From NCBI GenBank assembly GCA_031769625.1, contig JAUIMM010000636.1:2507501-2571500 (forward strand): 64,000 nt of DNA, read 5' to 3'. Source of the DNA: Taudactylus pleione. Taxonomy: Eukaryota > Chordata > Amphibia > Anura > Myobatrachidae. Of the stretch, positions 23,077 through 35,094 are shown one piece after another (the first letter of the stretch is position 1; each line of letters begins with the position of its first letter). The notes beneath the pieces are model-generated. The model made no database searches. It saw only the letters and a list, made by a program, of their open reading frames with translations, and had not been told where the DNA came from. The translations under genes were made by a program, and so were the position numbers.

Positions 23077-23711
23077 AGCCAGTTTGTGCAGGGACACATT
23101 AATTGCCAGCTTGTTTTGTGGGGGCCCAAATGAACCAATCATTTCAGCCACAGTTGTGTGGCAGACCCTGGCGCTGAAATGATTGATTTGTTAAAGTGTG
23201 CATGTCCTGTTTATACAACATAAGGGTGGGTGGGAGGGCCCAAGGACAATTCCATCTTGCACTTCTTTTTTTTCTTTGCATTATGTACAGTTTGGGGCCT
23301 AGTTTTTCTAACTGCCATCCTGTCTGCCACTGCAGTGTCACTCCTAGATGGGTCACGTGTTTGTGCCGCCCACTCGTGTCGCTTAGCATAGTCATCCAGC
23401 TACCTCGGTGCAACCTTTTGGACATGAAAACACTATTGTGAGGTGTGAGGTGTTCAGAATAGACTGGAAATGAGTGGAAATTAAGGTTATTGAGGTTAAT
23501 AATAGCATAGGAGCAGAGAAACCAACAAATTCTGTGATTTTAGCTGTTTTTATGCTTTTTTTAAAAAAAATACAGATCCAAAACACAAAACCCAGAACCC
23601 AAAACACGGAAGGGTGGTTTTGGCAAAACCAATCCAGATCCAAAACACGAAGAAAGATCCAGATCCAAAACCAAAACACAAAACACGAAAAGTGGCCGGT
23701 GCACACCCCTA

Positions 23712-23747
23712 ATATATACATACATATATATATTTACATACATACAA
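23712..23747. repeat. TA-rich microsatellite, right flank of the hAT insertion
   Basis: Resumes the TA/CATA text interrupted at 17326 and starts with the target duplication ATATATAC. Confidence 0.8.
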
Positions 23748-23789
23748 AACTGAGCACTGCAAGAGGGTTCCTACCTGCAGGTTGGTGCT

Positions 23790-24005
23790 GCTGTGATCAT
23801 CAGGTGGGGGGTGCTCCTGTTATCGTGGGGGGGGCACCCACGGAGAGAAGGGCTGTTGTGATCATGGGAGGGGGGCACCTGTGGGGGGGAGGGGCTGTTG
23901 TGACCACGGGAGGGGGGCACCCGCCAGGAGAGAGGGGCTATTGTGTTCACGGGAGAGGAGGCACAGGCTGTTGTGATCGTGGGAGGGGCGGTATCCACCT
24001 GTGAT
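23790..24005. repeat. G-rich minisatellite
   Basis: Units of about 35-45 bp carry CTGTTGTGATCATGGGAGG and GGGGGGCACC with variation. Open frames across it are repeat artefacts. Confidence 0.7.
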
Positions 24006-24129
24006 GAGCAGCAATAGCTCGGCCTCCTGCTGAGCAGACACTAGAGCCTACCTCTCCCTCTGGCTTCCATTTTGGGAGGGATTCTTCTATGTTATTTTAT
24101 CACAAGTGGTTCAGGCAGGGAGATATGTG

Positions 24130-24225
24130 ACGGCCGGGCATTTCAGCAGCCGGACTGGCCCATCTTGGCATCGGCCCTTCTGGCATTTGCCAGAACTGGC
24201 AGACGGCCAGTCCGGCCCTGGTCTG
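24130..24225. mobile_element. Foldback MITE around GGCCGGACTGGCC
   Basis: AGCCGGACTGGCCC near 24148 and GGCCAGTCCGGCCCTG near 24205 are inverted. The interior also folds: the GCC-rich left half and the CTGGCATTTGCCAG centre are complementary. The structure suggests a small non-autonomous DNA transposon. Confidence 0.55.
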
Positions 24226-24589
24226 TAGTATTTTCCTGTATTTTGCACAGCCCATTCAGCCTGATTCAGAGTAGCATGCAAACCTTATGGTTTGTGTACT
24301 ACTCTTGTAGTTAAAGTAGTACAAGATCTGTACTGCGCCTGTACCAATCTTCTACTGTGAGATTGCTCCAGTCGCAGCCTGATTGAAAGGCTAAGGCCAT
24401 TTGGACGGGGCCGGCATTCTTTCCGAGAGTCACCCTCTGTTTTCCAAACTATCCGATGTGAAGCTGCTGTATTCAAATAGAGCAGTTTCACATTGGCCAT
24501 CTTGGATTCAAAACAATACTACCTATTCCTTTGGAGCCAGCTAAAATGTAGGGAGGAGATAACAGCAGCTGCCTACATGAGTAATATAT

Positions 24590-24835
24590 GTCCTTGAGGT
24601 TAGTCTATGTTTTGGGGGGAGGTGCATAGTCTATGTCCTGGAGGGGAAGCAGATAGTTTATGTTCTGTGGGAATGTGCTAGTGTACAGTATATCCTGGGG
24701 ATGGGCTGGGGGAATGGGTAATGTATGTTCTAGGGGAAGCAGGTAGTCTATCTCTGGAGGGGTAGTCTATTTCCTGGGGGGATGGGTAGTCTCTGTCCCA
24801 GGGGGGTAGTCTATCTTCCAAGAGTAGGGGGGGTC
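24590..24835. repeat. G-rich minisatellite with TAGTCTATGTCC units
   Basis: Units of about 25-40 bp repeat TAGTCTATGTCCTGGGGGG in degenerate form, ending in GGTAGTCTAT runs. Non-coding. Confidence 0.65.
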
Positions 24836-25204
24836 ACACACCCCTTGTCCTTAGCCTTTGCATGCCAATTACTAGGAAGATATATATAACTTAAATGTAC
24901 ATGTGTACCACCACCATAGATGCTTATAGAACTTCTCAATGTTATTAAAGTCAAGACATGCTTCTAAAAATACAATACAAAGTTAATGCAGTTAAAGTAC
25001 TATGGCTAAAGATTAATTGAAGAGTCCATGTCAAAATATATTTTGTGAAGATGGACATTGATTATAGTGAACATATCTCCATGTGTATACCAGGGCACTC
25101 AATAATTTATTTGAAAGGGCAAAATAACCCACTATGTAGTTAATACTTTGTGGTGCATTAGTACCTAGGATTTTTTAACGATATGTTCATCTCTTTAATT
25201 TTAG
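24836..25204 (+). other. Intronic DNA upstream of the teneurin exon
   Basis: AT-rich sequence ending in a T-rich tract and TTTTAG, which forms the splice acceptor of the next exon. No other feature was seen. Confidence 0.5.
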
Positions 25205-25495
25205 GCTGAGGACTGTATTCAAGGAATTATTTCACAATCTATTCATCTGAGACAGCTACTACGGATAAAATGGATATAAGAGTTCGAAGACACAGATCTT
25301 TGACGAGAGGTCGGTGTGGCAAAGAATGTCGATATACCAGCTCTTCATTGGATAGTGAAAACTGCAGAGTGCCTACTCAGAAGTCGTACAGCTCCAGTGA
25401 AACATTAAAGGCTTATGATCATGAAAACAGAATGCATTATGGGAATCGTGTCTCTGACCTAGTTCACAGAGAATCTGATGAATTTCCAAGGCAAG
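25205..25495 (+). other. TENM2: Teneurin exon: end of 5'UTR plus first coding exon
   Basis: The exon is bounded by an acceptor ending TTTAATTTTAG at 25204 and a donor with CAAG before GTATGG at 25495/25496. The first 65 nt (25205-25269) are untranslated, so at least one more non-coding exon should lie upstream. Exon limits are predicted from splice motifs and from where the teneurin match ends. Confidence 0.8.
25270..25495 (+). CDS. TENM2: Teneurin-2 N-terminus, partial
   Basis: The ATG at 25270 opens 75 codons plus one base before the splice donor, so the exon ends in phase 1. The peptide starts [20 protein letters not shown] and contains [18 protein letters not shown] and [11 protein letters not shown]. 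These are hallmarks of the teneurin intracellular N-terminal domain and fit teneurin-2 better than teneurin-1 or -3, judged from memory of the families. Teneurins are large type II membrane proteins at synapses and in neural wiring; this segment is cytoplasmic. The open frame runs on into the intron to a stop at 25566, which is not part of the protein. No other teneurin exon was found in the window, in line with the very long introns of these genes. Paralogue choice is less certain than family. Confidence 0.85.
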
Positions 25496-27025
25496 GTATG
25501 GCTGTGTTATTTTGTAGGTTCCTGACCTTTCCACCAGCTTATTACTCTTTTCTTAAGTGGATGTAACAAATTTTGAGGAAAAACTGTTACTGCTACATTC
25601 CATGTTACAGTCAGCTCACAGACGGTACTGCTTCAGGGATACTTTTAGTTCAACAGTTTCTTCTGAGTAAATAAGTGTTTTTTTCTGATACAAATTGTTT
25701 GCTTTCAGAGGGATTAGTGACAATAAAACTTGTCAACAAACAAAATGTCAGTCCTGCATTCGACACATGTAGACATTGCTAAAGCATTCTCAAACAATCT
25801 GCAAAAGTGTATTCGAGTTTCAAAATGGAAATGCCATGATTTGATCATAAAACAACTTGTATAGTTATAGATTCCAAAAAGGATCAGGTTTATTTTCATT
25901 AAATTGCCAGTTTGATTAACCCTTAGATAATTGGTATTTTTATATTATTTTATTTCTTGGATTATAATTTTTTTTTACTAGATAAGTAGAACTTTAAAAA
26001 TATTATGCTCTTAATTTAAAAAATATTATTTAATAAAAGAAAAATATAATGTATGTAAAATATACTATTAGATTACAGCTGGGACCAGCTTTTGGTTTAA
26101 AATGTTCTGTGCCTATCTCTTGCATGCATCAGCACATACATGTATACCTGGACTAAATTTATGTTTACATTTACCATATTTAACAGCTTTACAGTTTTTT
26201 CTATATTCACCATTTTACGTTCCAGCATGAAGCTAACCATCGTCTGGGTAGCTATGAATATTCATGAGTATTAATGAGAGAATGAACAACCAATATACTG
26301 GCAGGAATATGCTTATTGCACCCCTGAGAAATGTCCTATGACATCACCAAACTCCTAACATTCAATAAGTTGTCTCTGTATGATCACATGAGACCCCAGT
26401 TTCACATACATTTTTACCCACACTAACAGCTAATTTCAATAATGCCTAAGGCATTTTTTAGATCTTTTTTTCTCAATAATGCTAAGTGTATAAATACATG
26501 TACATTGCAATTAGGCTTTTACTTAAGCTGTAATGACAACTGTTAATGTTAATTTTTTCAAAACATGCATGACGGGTATACTTTACAACTATTTTAATAA
26601 CAGGAAAAGGATTGGGATTGATCACTAGTAGAATCAAGAAAAACAGGTAGACAATTGTGTATAACACTTTCCACAATGTAATCTGCCATCCAATTAATAC
26701 CGATGGCCAGTCAGTGCGCCTTGTATATTTAAACACACTGCTTTGTGTGCCATTTCTACTAGTTCTAGCTTCATTACTGATTATTTTACACTAAATACTA
26801 ATGTACTGTCAATAAATTCACAGTTTATTTAAATAACTAAATACTATATGGCTACATTTATTATATTGCAAAACATTGATTCAATACAAAATATAAGTAT
26901 TAAATAACCAAATGTATATCCCCACAGTGTAAATAAATGTCAAGTATAATTACATTTACTCACTGAACCACTGAAACTGTTCCAAAGAGAAAATTTAGTT
27001 TGAAAAAAAAATGCAGTCATTCTAG
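25496..27025 (+). other. Intron of the teneurin gene, no feature seen
   Basis: AT-rich sequence with no inverted termini, tandem repeats or domain-bearing frames recognised. Confidence 0.5.
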
Positions 27026-27199
27026 GGGGTAAATTTACTAAAGTGAGAGTTTTTAGAAGTAGAGATGTTGCCCATAAAAACCAATCAGATTCTAGCTATT
27101 ATATTCTAGAAGGCGCTAGTTAAATGTTAAGTAGAATCTGATGGTTGCTATGGGCAACATCACCTCTTCTAAAAACTCTCACTTTAGTAAATTTACCCC
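27026..27199. mobile_element. Palindromic MITE, 174 bp, TAG duplication
   Basis: The ends GGGGTAAATTTACTAAAGTG and its complement (…TTTAGTAAATTTACCCC) are inverted. The interior halves also match, giving an almost complete palindrome. TAG is duplicated at 27023-27025 and 27200-27202. The G-rich termini and 3-bp duplication fit PIF/Harbinger. A degraded relative lies at 1513-1643. Confidence 0.75.
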
Positions 27200-28739
27200 T
27201 AGTACTGGTACTGTACATGATGTTTAAGTTGATGAAATGTCTATAGGATGCCCTTTTCCTATTTATTTCTTACACTCTTTCCTTCCTTGTCAGTGTCTTT
27301 AACTTATTATATTATGTATTTCTTATAAGCTAAGAAGTTCACTAATCATCAAAAAGTGCAGCTCAGTTTGAAAGTAACAAATATTATACTATTACTCAAC
27401 TATAGACATTTGAATTCACCTCTCACAATGTTAGGACACTACCCTAAGTAGATCCAATAGAGGACAAAAAGATTTCAAAACATAGCAATTAAGCTGTTAT
27501 ATGTTCACTGTCCCTGCCCCATGCATGAATCCTCATACAGTACTTTTAAATTATGAAAAAGCTAACATAAAAAACAGTAAGTGTTAAAAAATGTATCTTA
27601 ATGTCCCATCCTTTCAGAAGTGTGCCCAGACGTTTTATTAGAAGTCGTTGAGATGCTATCTATTTTACTTATTTTGCTTCTGCCCAGCTTGTCATTAGTC
27701 ACTTGGTAGTAAAATATTATTTAAAGTGGAATCTAGCATTTATAAGAGTCATTTTATTTGATTCAGCTTTTCTTTGTAAATTGAAGTAAGATGTAATTAA
27801 TCCAGCTGTGTGCTTTTGATTGTGGTTTTACTACAATTTGAAGTTTAGACCAATAAATTACTGTATCACTAGGATAATACAGAGGATTAAAAGAGCCAAT
27901 AAACCTTATTTTTAAATATGCCTATTTTTTGTTTCATTAAATACTTTCTTAAGTTGAAAGAACTTTCTACAAGACTAGCTGCAAATAAATTTATTCACTT
28001 TGGCTCTGTGTTTATTTAGGATTTTACTACTATTGTCTTTTTACGGCATATATTATCCTAACATCACACAGACTTTATGTCTTTATTTAAAGTGATATAC
28101 TGCAGTGCTGATGGACAGACAATTACTTTCTATCAATTGTAGGTGCAGTCATAATAAAAAGAACATGTCTGCAGCTCTGCATAGACATTAGATATGCACA
28201 AAACTACAAATGTCATAAATACAGAGTTTATTTTTTGAAATTTTGATTAAAGCAAGTTCGCTCAGTATGTATTCCAATACCTAAAACTGCATTGATCTGA
28301 AGTCACAGGCTGATATGTACCAATGGGGGCAGGCAGAGCTCTAACCGAAGAGCAGTGAGTAAGAGGATCAACTGTCATACTGCACCTGCACTGACAGTTA
28401 CTATTTTCCTCCAAGCACATTTTAATATATCATGGTCTCCAATGTTGGTTGGCAAAGATTTCTGCTAGACAATGATTTCTGTTCTGCAATGATTTCTATT
28501 CTGCAGTGATTTCTGAAACCACAGTAAGTTGGGAAGTTATACTGATTCCTGTCCTGTAAGTCACTCTGTTCCTGATATACCCCATTCCAAAAAGTCATTG
28601 ACTACAACCATCTGCACTGTCATTTTCTCCTTAATTGCATTGTCATCCAGGTGTGAATGAGTTCTATGAGCCTTGTCAAAGCTTTCCTCCTTTAGTATCA
28701 CATTCAAACTAAGGGTTAGAAGTGAAAAGCCAAGATCCA
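27200..28739. other. Intronic DNA, no feature seen
   Basis: AT-rich. The only repetition noticed is three spaced GATTTCTG phrases at 28450-28510. Confidence 0.45.
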
Positions 28740-29567
28740 TGAAAAAGTATTGCGGATTGCGACTTTTCGCCAGTCGGAAACTTATCTCCGCATTCAATTC
28801 CAAATACTTTTCGCGTGCATGGAAAGTCAATGCAATATAATAAGCGAAAAAGATTTGCTTCGGAATAGGAGGAGAAAATAAGTGATTTTTTTTTATTTTG
28901 GGGTGCAAAGGTGGGGAAAACACTCAGAACCCTTGGGACAGCCCTCCAAAGGATAACTGCATCAAAAAATCCCTAAAAAAAAAGTGAGGAACACCCCAAA
29001 AAAGTACTTTCATTTTGGGGGCAAATAAGTACAAAGTTCGGGTACAAGCATAAAATGTAGCGAAATAAACTTCTTGGGGGTCTGCAAGTATGGTTAAGGT
29101 GTTTTTGGGATTTGCAACAGGTGCGTTTTTCACGTTTTTTAAAAGTTCACTTTAGCAACTTTAAAATATGCTAGCACCCATTTTCAAGCACCCCAAATTT
29201 GACTGGACTAGCAATTTTCTCCCAAGAAAACTGCTTAATGCCATTCTTCACCACTTGTGCAAAGACACTAATTAGAGGCAATTGTACCAGCTTAAGTACC
29301 CCAAACAGTTTAACTAGGACTAATCGGGCACTACTTCATTGATCCCCAATGTTTCTGACTCTTTTTGGGGGGTTCAGGCTGATTTCCCCGATTCTGACAC
29401 CACTTTCCCCCTTTAATAACTTTGTGTGTCGCCATTTTCGGAATTGAAAACGGCGAATAGACGGACGCGCACGATAAGTTTCCGCGTCCAAAAGATGCAA
29501 TGTAGGCAAAAAGTCAGGCAGGCGGAACTTTATCTCGGGTGCAAAACTAATTGAATACCGCCCTAAG
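28740..29567. mobile_element. Remnant DNA transposon with one recognisable end
   Basis: The right edge (complement GGGCGGTATTCAATTAG) resembles the left edge of the 41.5-kb element (GGGGTATTCAATATG). Internal text near 28790 and 29440 (CGCATTCAATTCC; GGAATTGAAAACGGCG) is partly complementary. The left end is not clear and no transposase was seen. Confidence 0.35.
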
Positions 29568-29880
29568 TTTAGCTCTTTTCACATCTCAGCCTTCAAAAGT
29601 GTGGTCCTTTTCAAGACCATCCACTGTTAAAGCACAACCAAAGACTAATTTTCAGAATAGCCATGCCACCAAAAAAAAACAAGTAAGTCTGGTTTGCAGC
29701 TCCTCAGCTGCTAGAAGTAAAAGAGAGGCAAGATATGGGGAGTCCTCAGAGGAAGTACAAGCAGATGTCAATGGATCAATGGAATAGGGTTATAGGCGAG
29801 GAAAATGTAAAAGAAAGGAGGCTGCAGATATACTTCCAGGTCCATTATTCAACCCGGGCAATGCTGGGTATCCCAGCTAG
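29568..29880 (+). mobile_element. Helitron 3' end
   Basis: A hairpin ACCCGGGCAATGCTGGGT at 29852-29869 is followed 7 nt later by CTAG at 29877-29880 and then T. A short GC hairpin just before CTAG and an A/T target are the standard Helitron 3' signature, and the ACCCGGGCAAYGC-type hairpin recalls vertebrate Helitrons. Upstream is a 78-codon frame (29551-29787) without a recognised domain. The 5' end (TC after A) could not be placed. Confidence 0.6.
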
Positions 29881-30548
29881 TATCCAATAAAGTAAGTATA
29901 TGCTACAGCAGTCCTGTTCATTCATAGTTAAAATAAGGTAGATATTTTTATTTAATGGAAATGCCACACTCTTGTAGTTTGTCCTGGAATTTCCTCTGAG
30001 CTCAGACATAATATATTCCCCTGCTGAAGTTGGCACAGGGAAAGTTGTCATAAATGTCAATTTCTTACTTTTACCCATATCAATATGTGATGTCATTATT
30101 TAAACAACTGGCATTTCTTTATAAGTATTTTTCATTCATTGAAAAAAAAAATCCACCATAAGCTTTGTTGTAGTGTCAACCATTCCATGCACAGCTTTGC
30201 TAAGTAGCATTAAAGAGTGACATTTAGGATATGTATATGAATACTTTACCATGAATAGACATCTCTGTTCATAAGGGTTATGTACATACTTAAAAAGTAT
30301 GCTGCTGCTCCTTAGGTATTATTGTGCCCCCTCATGTTGGCATGGTCTTTATTTATAGAGAGCATATCACTAGCTTCTGGAATTAATTTTTTTTTATTGC
30401 ACAGTGCTTTGTGCATTATGCAAGTACACATATTGGAGCTTGGTTTGCCTGGGACAGTGCTTTTTAAGTCAACAGCCTGAAGACTGTAGCTAGCTGCCCA
30501 AAAGAAGACATACAAGTGGTGAATGTCTAGAGTCTTGTCTGTGACTTA
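29881..30548. other. No feature recognised
   Basis: Unique-looking AT-rich sequence up to the next MITE. Confidence 0.45.
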
Positions 30549-31098
30549 GGGGGTCATTCAGACCCATTCACGAGCAAAGGACGCTCGCAAGTGGGTTGAT
30601 GGTGCCAAATTGCGCATGCGCACGACGGAGGTAGCTCCGTCGTGCGCATGAGCGAGACCCGAATAACGACGGCCAAGCTGTCGTTATGGGTCTCGCACCA
30701 AACGGGGCGTGCTGTCGATGGTGAGTGACAGCACGCCCCCTTTAGTGGGCGTGCCGGGGGCATGGCTGCTAGACGGAGGCGTTCCAATGGGAACGCCTAT
30801 CGTCTGAGTCCGGCCCCACTGACCTCACAAGTGATGTCAGTGGGAGTGATTTTGGCTCTGATAGAGCCAAAATCACTCCAGGGCTTGCAGTCACCGAGAC
30901 CCTACCACAGGGTCTCGTCACAAGCCCGATGGTCGTGATGGTCTTGACCATCGCGACCATCATCATGGACACTCGCTATAGCTGTGGACGGTAACCCACA
31001 GCTATGCGAGCGTCCATGAGGCTGCTCCATTTTCAGGGAGGAGGGCCCTGATTCAGAGCGAGCGCTCTGGTCAGAGCGTCCGGCTCTGAATCAGGCCC
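30549..31098. mobile_element. Harbinger-like multi-hairpin MITE, copy 3
   Basis: The ends are GGGGGTCATTCAGACC and the complement of GGGCCTGATTCAGAGC, bordered by TTA at 30546-30548 and 31099-31101 within CTTAG on both sides. Internal hairpins are conserved in order with copies 1 and 2: the CCCACTGACCTCAC/GTGATGTCAGTGGG palindrome (about 30813-30842), GAGACCCTACCACAGGGTCTC, GATGGTCGTGATGGTC with its complement, and a hairpin pairing CGCTATAGCTGTGG with CCACAGCTATGCG. CGACGGAGGTAGCTCCGTCG near 30622 is an extra dyad not obvious in the others. Confidence 0.75.
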
Positions 31099-31189
31099 TT
31101 AGTTTTCACTCTAGAGAATCCATGCACATTGTCCCTTGTTTAGTGTAGAAAACCCCAGGCTGTTAGTGGGGAAAATCCTAGACTTTTTT

Positions 31190-31285
31190 TGTAAGTCACT
31201 GTAAATCAATCTATTTGTTTATGTACTTGTATGGTGCTGCGGAACACTTGTGGCGCCATATAAATAAACAATAATAATAATAATA
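31190..31285 (+). mobile_element. 3' end of a retroposon with (AAT)n tail
   Basis: GGTGCTGCGGAACACTTGTG is followed by GGCGCCATATAAATAAAC and an AATAATAAT tail. This GCTGCGGAA…GGCGC…ATAAATAAA ending resembles a repeat ending common in amphibian genomes (recalled, not searched). Only the end is present. Confidence 0.5.
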
Positions 31286-33020
31286 GACTTTTAGTGGGGA
31301 TAATCCTAGACTGATATTGGGGGAAATCCTAGACTGTTTAGCATGTTTTCTCTATGGGGGGGGACCAGCCAAAGTTGCCTGGTGCTCGGCAGATTAAGGA
31401 ATTTTAATAGGCCACATTGCCTGATACTTTTTAATTATTTTTTTTTTATTTATGTACAGAGCTTCCTATTTATTTCAATAACCAATTAATTTGAGGAGGG
31501 TTTCTAAATGTAACACATACAGTATGCCAAAAATGACATTGAATTGAATGGGTTGGTAACAAGAAAACTCTGTACATCTAACATTTTCAACACATTGTAA
31601 ATGCATTAATGCATGTGAAGTACATATCAACCACATGTGTATTGAATTTGAAACACTTACTTGCACAAACACATAGCTTTAGTATGCCTTTTCACATGTG
31701 TTTCTGACTTTTTTTTCCATAACTGTCTAGTGGAAATTGAATTGTATAAATAAAATTGGATCCACAACTTAATAACTAGCTTATTACACCCAAAGAGGAG
31801 TAAATATTTAGTGTGGGATGTAAAAGCAAATAGTACAATGATAGATTGTGATAATTAAAAAGATATCTCTCCAGTCATGTTTAACTCCAATTAATATTGG
31901 ATTATTTTTCAGTAGCTCATCATAGATCAATTAGAAGAAGCTAACAATTCTTTTATTTACTCTTTGAGGTTTCAATACGCCTTATATAGTGCTCTTTTCC
32001 ATTTCATAGATTTATTTTGTCTCCAAGACCTTTCCTGCTATGTTTCATCGTGCTTTGTGTTTAATGCTGTGTGTATCTTTTGCGCCATTACTGTATTTAT
32101 AACCCAGTATCCCATGCTATTGGCCATTTGTGAGCAGTTTTATGAAAGAGACATAAACATTATACATAGTTGTTGTCACAGGTTGGCTTTTAAAGCCACA
32201 AAGATGCCTTCTTCAGTTGTGACAATCTTACATTTTATTGGGAACACATAAAAATTATACATAGATGTTATTTGGTGGTGGTTGCGACAACATTTACAAC
32301 ATTTACAACATGTATCATTTTTATCATTGTCCAGTAAAAAATAATCAGTCTTAAAAAAACCAGCATTTATTTTTATTGTATATACATCACCTTTGTAAAC
32401 ACACACACTAACATTGCTTAGCAGAGTGACCATCAAATTGCTGTTTCAAGCAATGACCAAGACTTTGTACCATGCATTCCTTAGTATACTGTACCTAGCA
32501 GTAACCAGATACATTATACAAAATTATGCCCATCAAGAAATCACTCAATTTGTAACAATAGAAATGAACCAAAAATATATTTGCTATTTAACAAATTATT
32601 TACCAAATTACCAATTATCAGTGATCATCGTTTACTTAACAATAAGAAACACATTAAAAGCTACCTCAATTAGCTCCTAGAAAAATCATATATAGGTACC
32701 TATTTAATAAGAACAATTAAAGAACTTCTTTTTAGTATCACTGTAATTTATTAAAAGCTGAACGCAGGAGATATCAGAGATGGTCAGTGAGAACTGTGGT
32801 TTGGGCCACGTAATGAAGCTCATAAACACTTAACAATTCTTTAGTTGGCTTTAATAGTTAATGCCACCTGACAACTGGATTAGCCAAAGGCAGATTTTGG
32901 GGTCAGGCAGCCCCTAGATACAACATTCCCCCCAAATAAAAAAAAATGTTGCTTCCAGTAATATAACAAGAGACAGTAATTTAATAAGTATGTGGTCTGG
33001 TACTTAAATACATACTTTCA
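31286..33020. other. No feature recognised
   Basis: AT-rich DNA. A plus frame of 95 codons (31964-32251) has no recognised domain. Short ACATTTACAAC repeats occur at 32290-32315. Confidence 0.4.
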
Positions 33021-33425
33021 ATGAGGATACATTCTAATCAGGGCCACCAGTGCCATCAGACAAGGATCTGTGCTTCAGCATCTCAGGTGGCAAAGCCTTC
33101 ACATGCGACTCCCATGCCAGCTCCGCTTGCACAGCTGATCAGCAGCGCTGCAGAGCTGGCCAGCAGTGATGGGTATCAGCAGGCTGCACTGCCTCTGACA
33201 TCACTGCTGGCTCAGGCTCTGCCCCCTTCATGATGGTGTTGGCCGGTCCAAATCAGATGCTTCTGGAGTCCAGAATGGCAGACAGCAAAGCGATAGATCC
33301 ACACTTCCAGCACTGCATGCTCTGATATGGGAAGCGGGGGCAGCAGACTGTTGTGCCACCCCCAGCAAGTGGTATCTTTAGGCACATGCCTCATGTCCCT
33401 ATTGGGATATATGTCACTGGCGTTA
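33021..33425. repeat. Dispersed repeat, unclassified
   Basis: GC content rises, and the right part (CCCCAGCAAGTGGTATCTTTAGGCACATGCCTC) has the look of an interspersed element end. No inverted termini could be paired. Confidence 0.3.
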
Positions 33426-35094
33426 GCTGTTGTAGACCATTACCGACAACCCTGCCAAACTTCATGCTCTTTCATCCCATTCATTAATATTTTTATGTAC
33501 ATGTGAGGCATGATGGTCGTACTTATAAAGTGCATATGGTGAGTCAGCACTCAAAATTAAAGTGATAGCAAATGTGCTCACTTTACTAAAGTTTTTTAAG
33601 GGTCAATTATTTGTTTAATAGGACCCTTAGTCTTGACCTAGTTACAGAAAAAGGCAGTAATTTCAAACATGTCTATGGACTCAAACATGTAGTGACATTT
33701 TGATTTGTCAGTGAAAAGTTTCTTTCTCAAGCAACTATTTAATACAGGAGGTACAGTACCCAGGCAGCATGTATTACTTCTAACTTCAGACTGCTCTTGT
33801 CTAGATGTTACTATAACTACTACATTCACTGTTTGAGAGTTGTTAATAATGCAGTAAAAACATCACTTTTCATACTAAACTTAATGGATTGGTAACTAGT
33901 CTGATCTCAACCACAAGATTTATCTAATACATATTAAATTCAAAATAATATACTGTTAGGTCCAATCTTTGTGTCCAATACACCACAGTGGCTTCAGTCA
34001 GCTAATATACATGTATTAAAGATCAAAGCTAATTTTATTGTTTATAGCATTGATTATTGTTCCTTATAATATACTTTATTTCTTCATATACTGTCCCAGA
34101 ACTTCCAGCAACAAGATATGGTGCTACTGTTAGGTTTGGCATAAGGAGGGAGGGGGGTGGAGATTGGCACATTTCTTTGTAAAAGTGTAATTGGCAGCCA
34201 CAGCTGCTATGCACGTTTGGTCTGGCATACAGACGTTTGGCCCGCGCTACGAATGCCAGTTTTGAGAGATGGTGCTTCTGTTCAGCAGTGTCTAAATGTA
34301 TTAACAGTTGTCTAACCCTAGAGTAACATGAGTAAACTGTGTAGAAGGGTTTTACTTTGCACATGCAAATGTCAAGACCAGATTAAGGCTTGTGTGGGCT
34401 CTGGTGCAACTGAGTTGTGGGATTACCCACCAATAAAATTGCTAACCCGGAATCCCACCAAAACACCCCCTCTGTCTACCCACAACTGCAGTCCACCAAT
34501 AAAATGAACAATCCCCCTGCCTGAACACCCACAGACCACCTGCCCGCCGCCACTACTGTGCCCCTTACCTTTAATGCAAAAGTTAATACACTCACCAAAA
34601 CTCTTAGAAGATGCAACATAAACATGTCTTGTTGTGTAGTGAAGCAGAATCTTGCTTCCCTCATCATCCCACTATGACACCATTTGTATACAAAGTGCGG
34701 TAGTCAGACAGGTTTTCAGATAAACATCACTGAACATTATTTCAGGTTGTCAGGATGGCAAAAATAGCATGACCCTGTCACTGTCTATACATTGATCATC
34801 TATCTAGTGACCAGGCAACTAGTTCAGATTCAGTCGCACTTCTCACTTCTCACAATGGGGCCCTGTACACCCAATATTTTAGGGGCCTCCAACCCCGGTT
34901 CCCTGGCAGGTACAGGCCATTCATTTGAGAGTCTTCCTTTTCTATATGTGGTTTCTCTACAATGGGGATCCTCTAAAGGAATTGTTCCTCCCTGGGCAGA
35001 TAGTGACTACAGTTGGTATTTATGTTAGCAATCACATAGTCCGGAAGATGTCTGTTTATGTAGGACTATAACCAATGTCATTGTTATATAAAAG
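33426..35094. other. No confident feature
   Basis: Mostly unique. A moderately GC-rich patch at 34380-34660 may be an old interspersed repeat. No genes recognised. Confidence 0.35.

Larger units (their letters stand above)
17327..23711 (+). mobile_element. Complete 6.4-kb hAT transposon with internal satellite
   Basis: The terminal inverted repeats begin TAGGGGTGAGC (left) and TAGGGGTGTGC (right, complement). An 8-bp target duplication ATATATAC lies at 17319-17326 and 23712-23719, the length expected for hAT. In order the element contains subterminal palindromes (CCGAGTCAGGC and its complement, about 17390-17430), a TATA box, a GTCC/TAGGGGCTG-rich repeat block, a 13-unit 160-bp satellite, and a BED-finger hAT transposase interrupted by one stop. 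It is inserted in a TA microsatellite. A 3.2-kb inverted relative lies at 51363-54529. The single nonsense codon suggests relatively recent inactivation. Confidence 0.9.
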
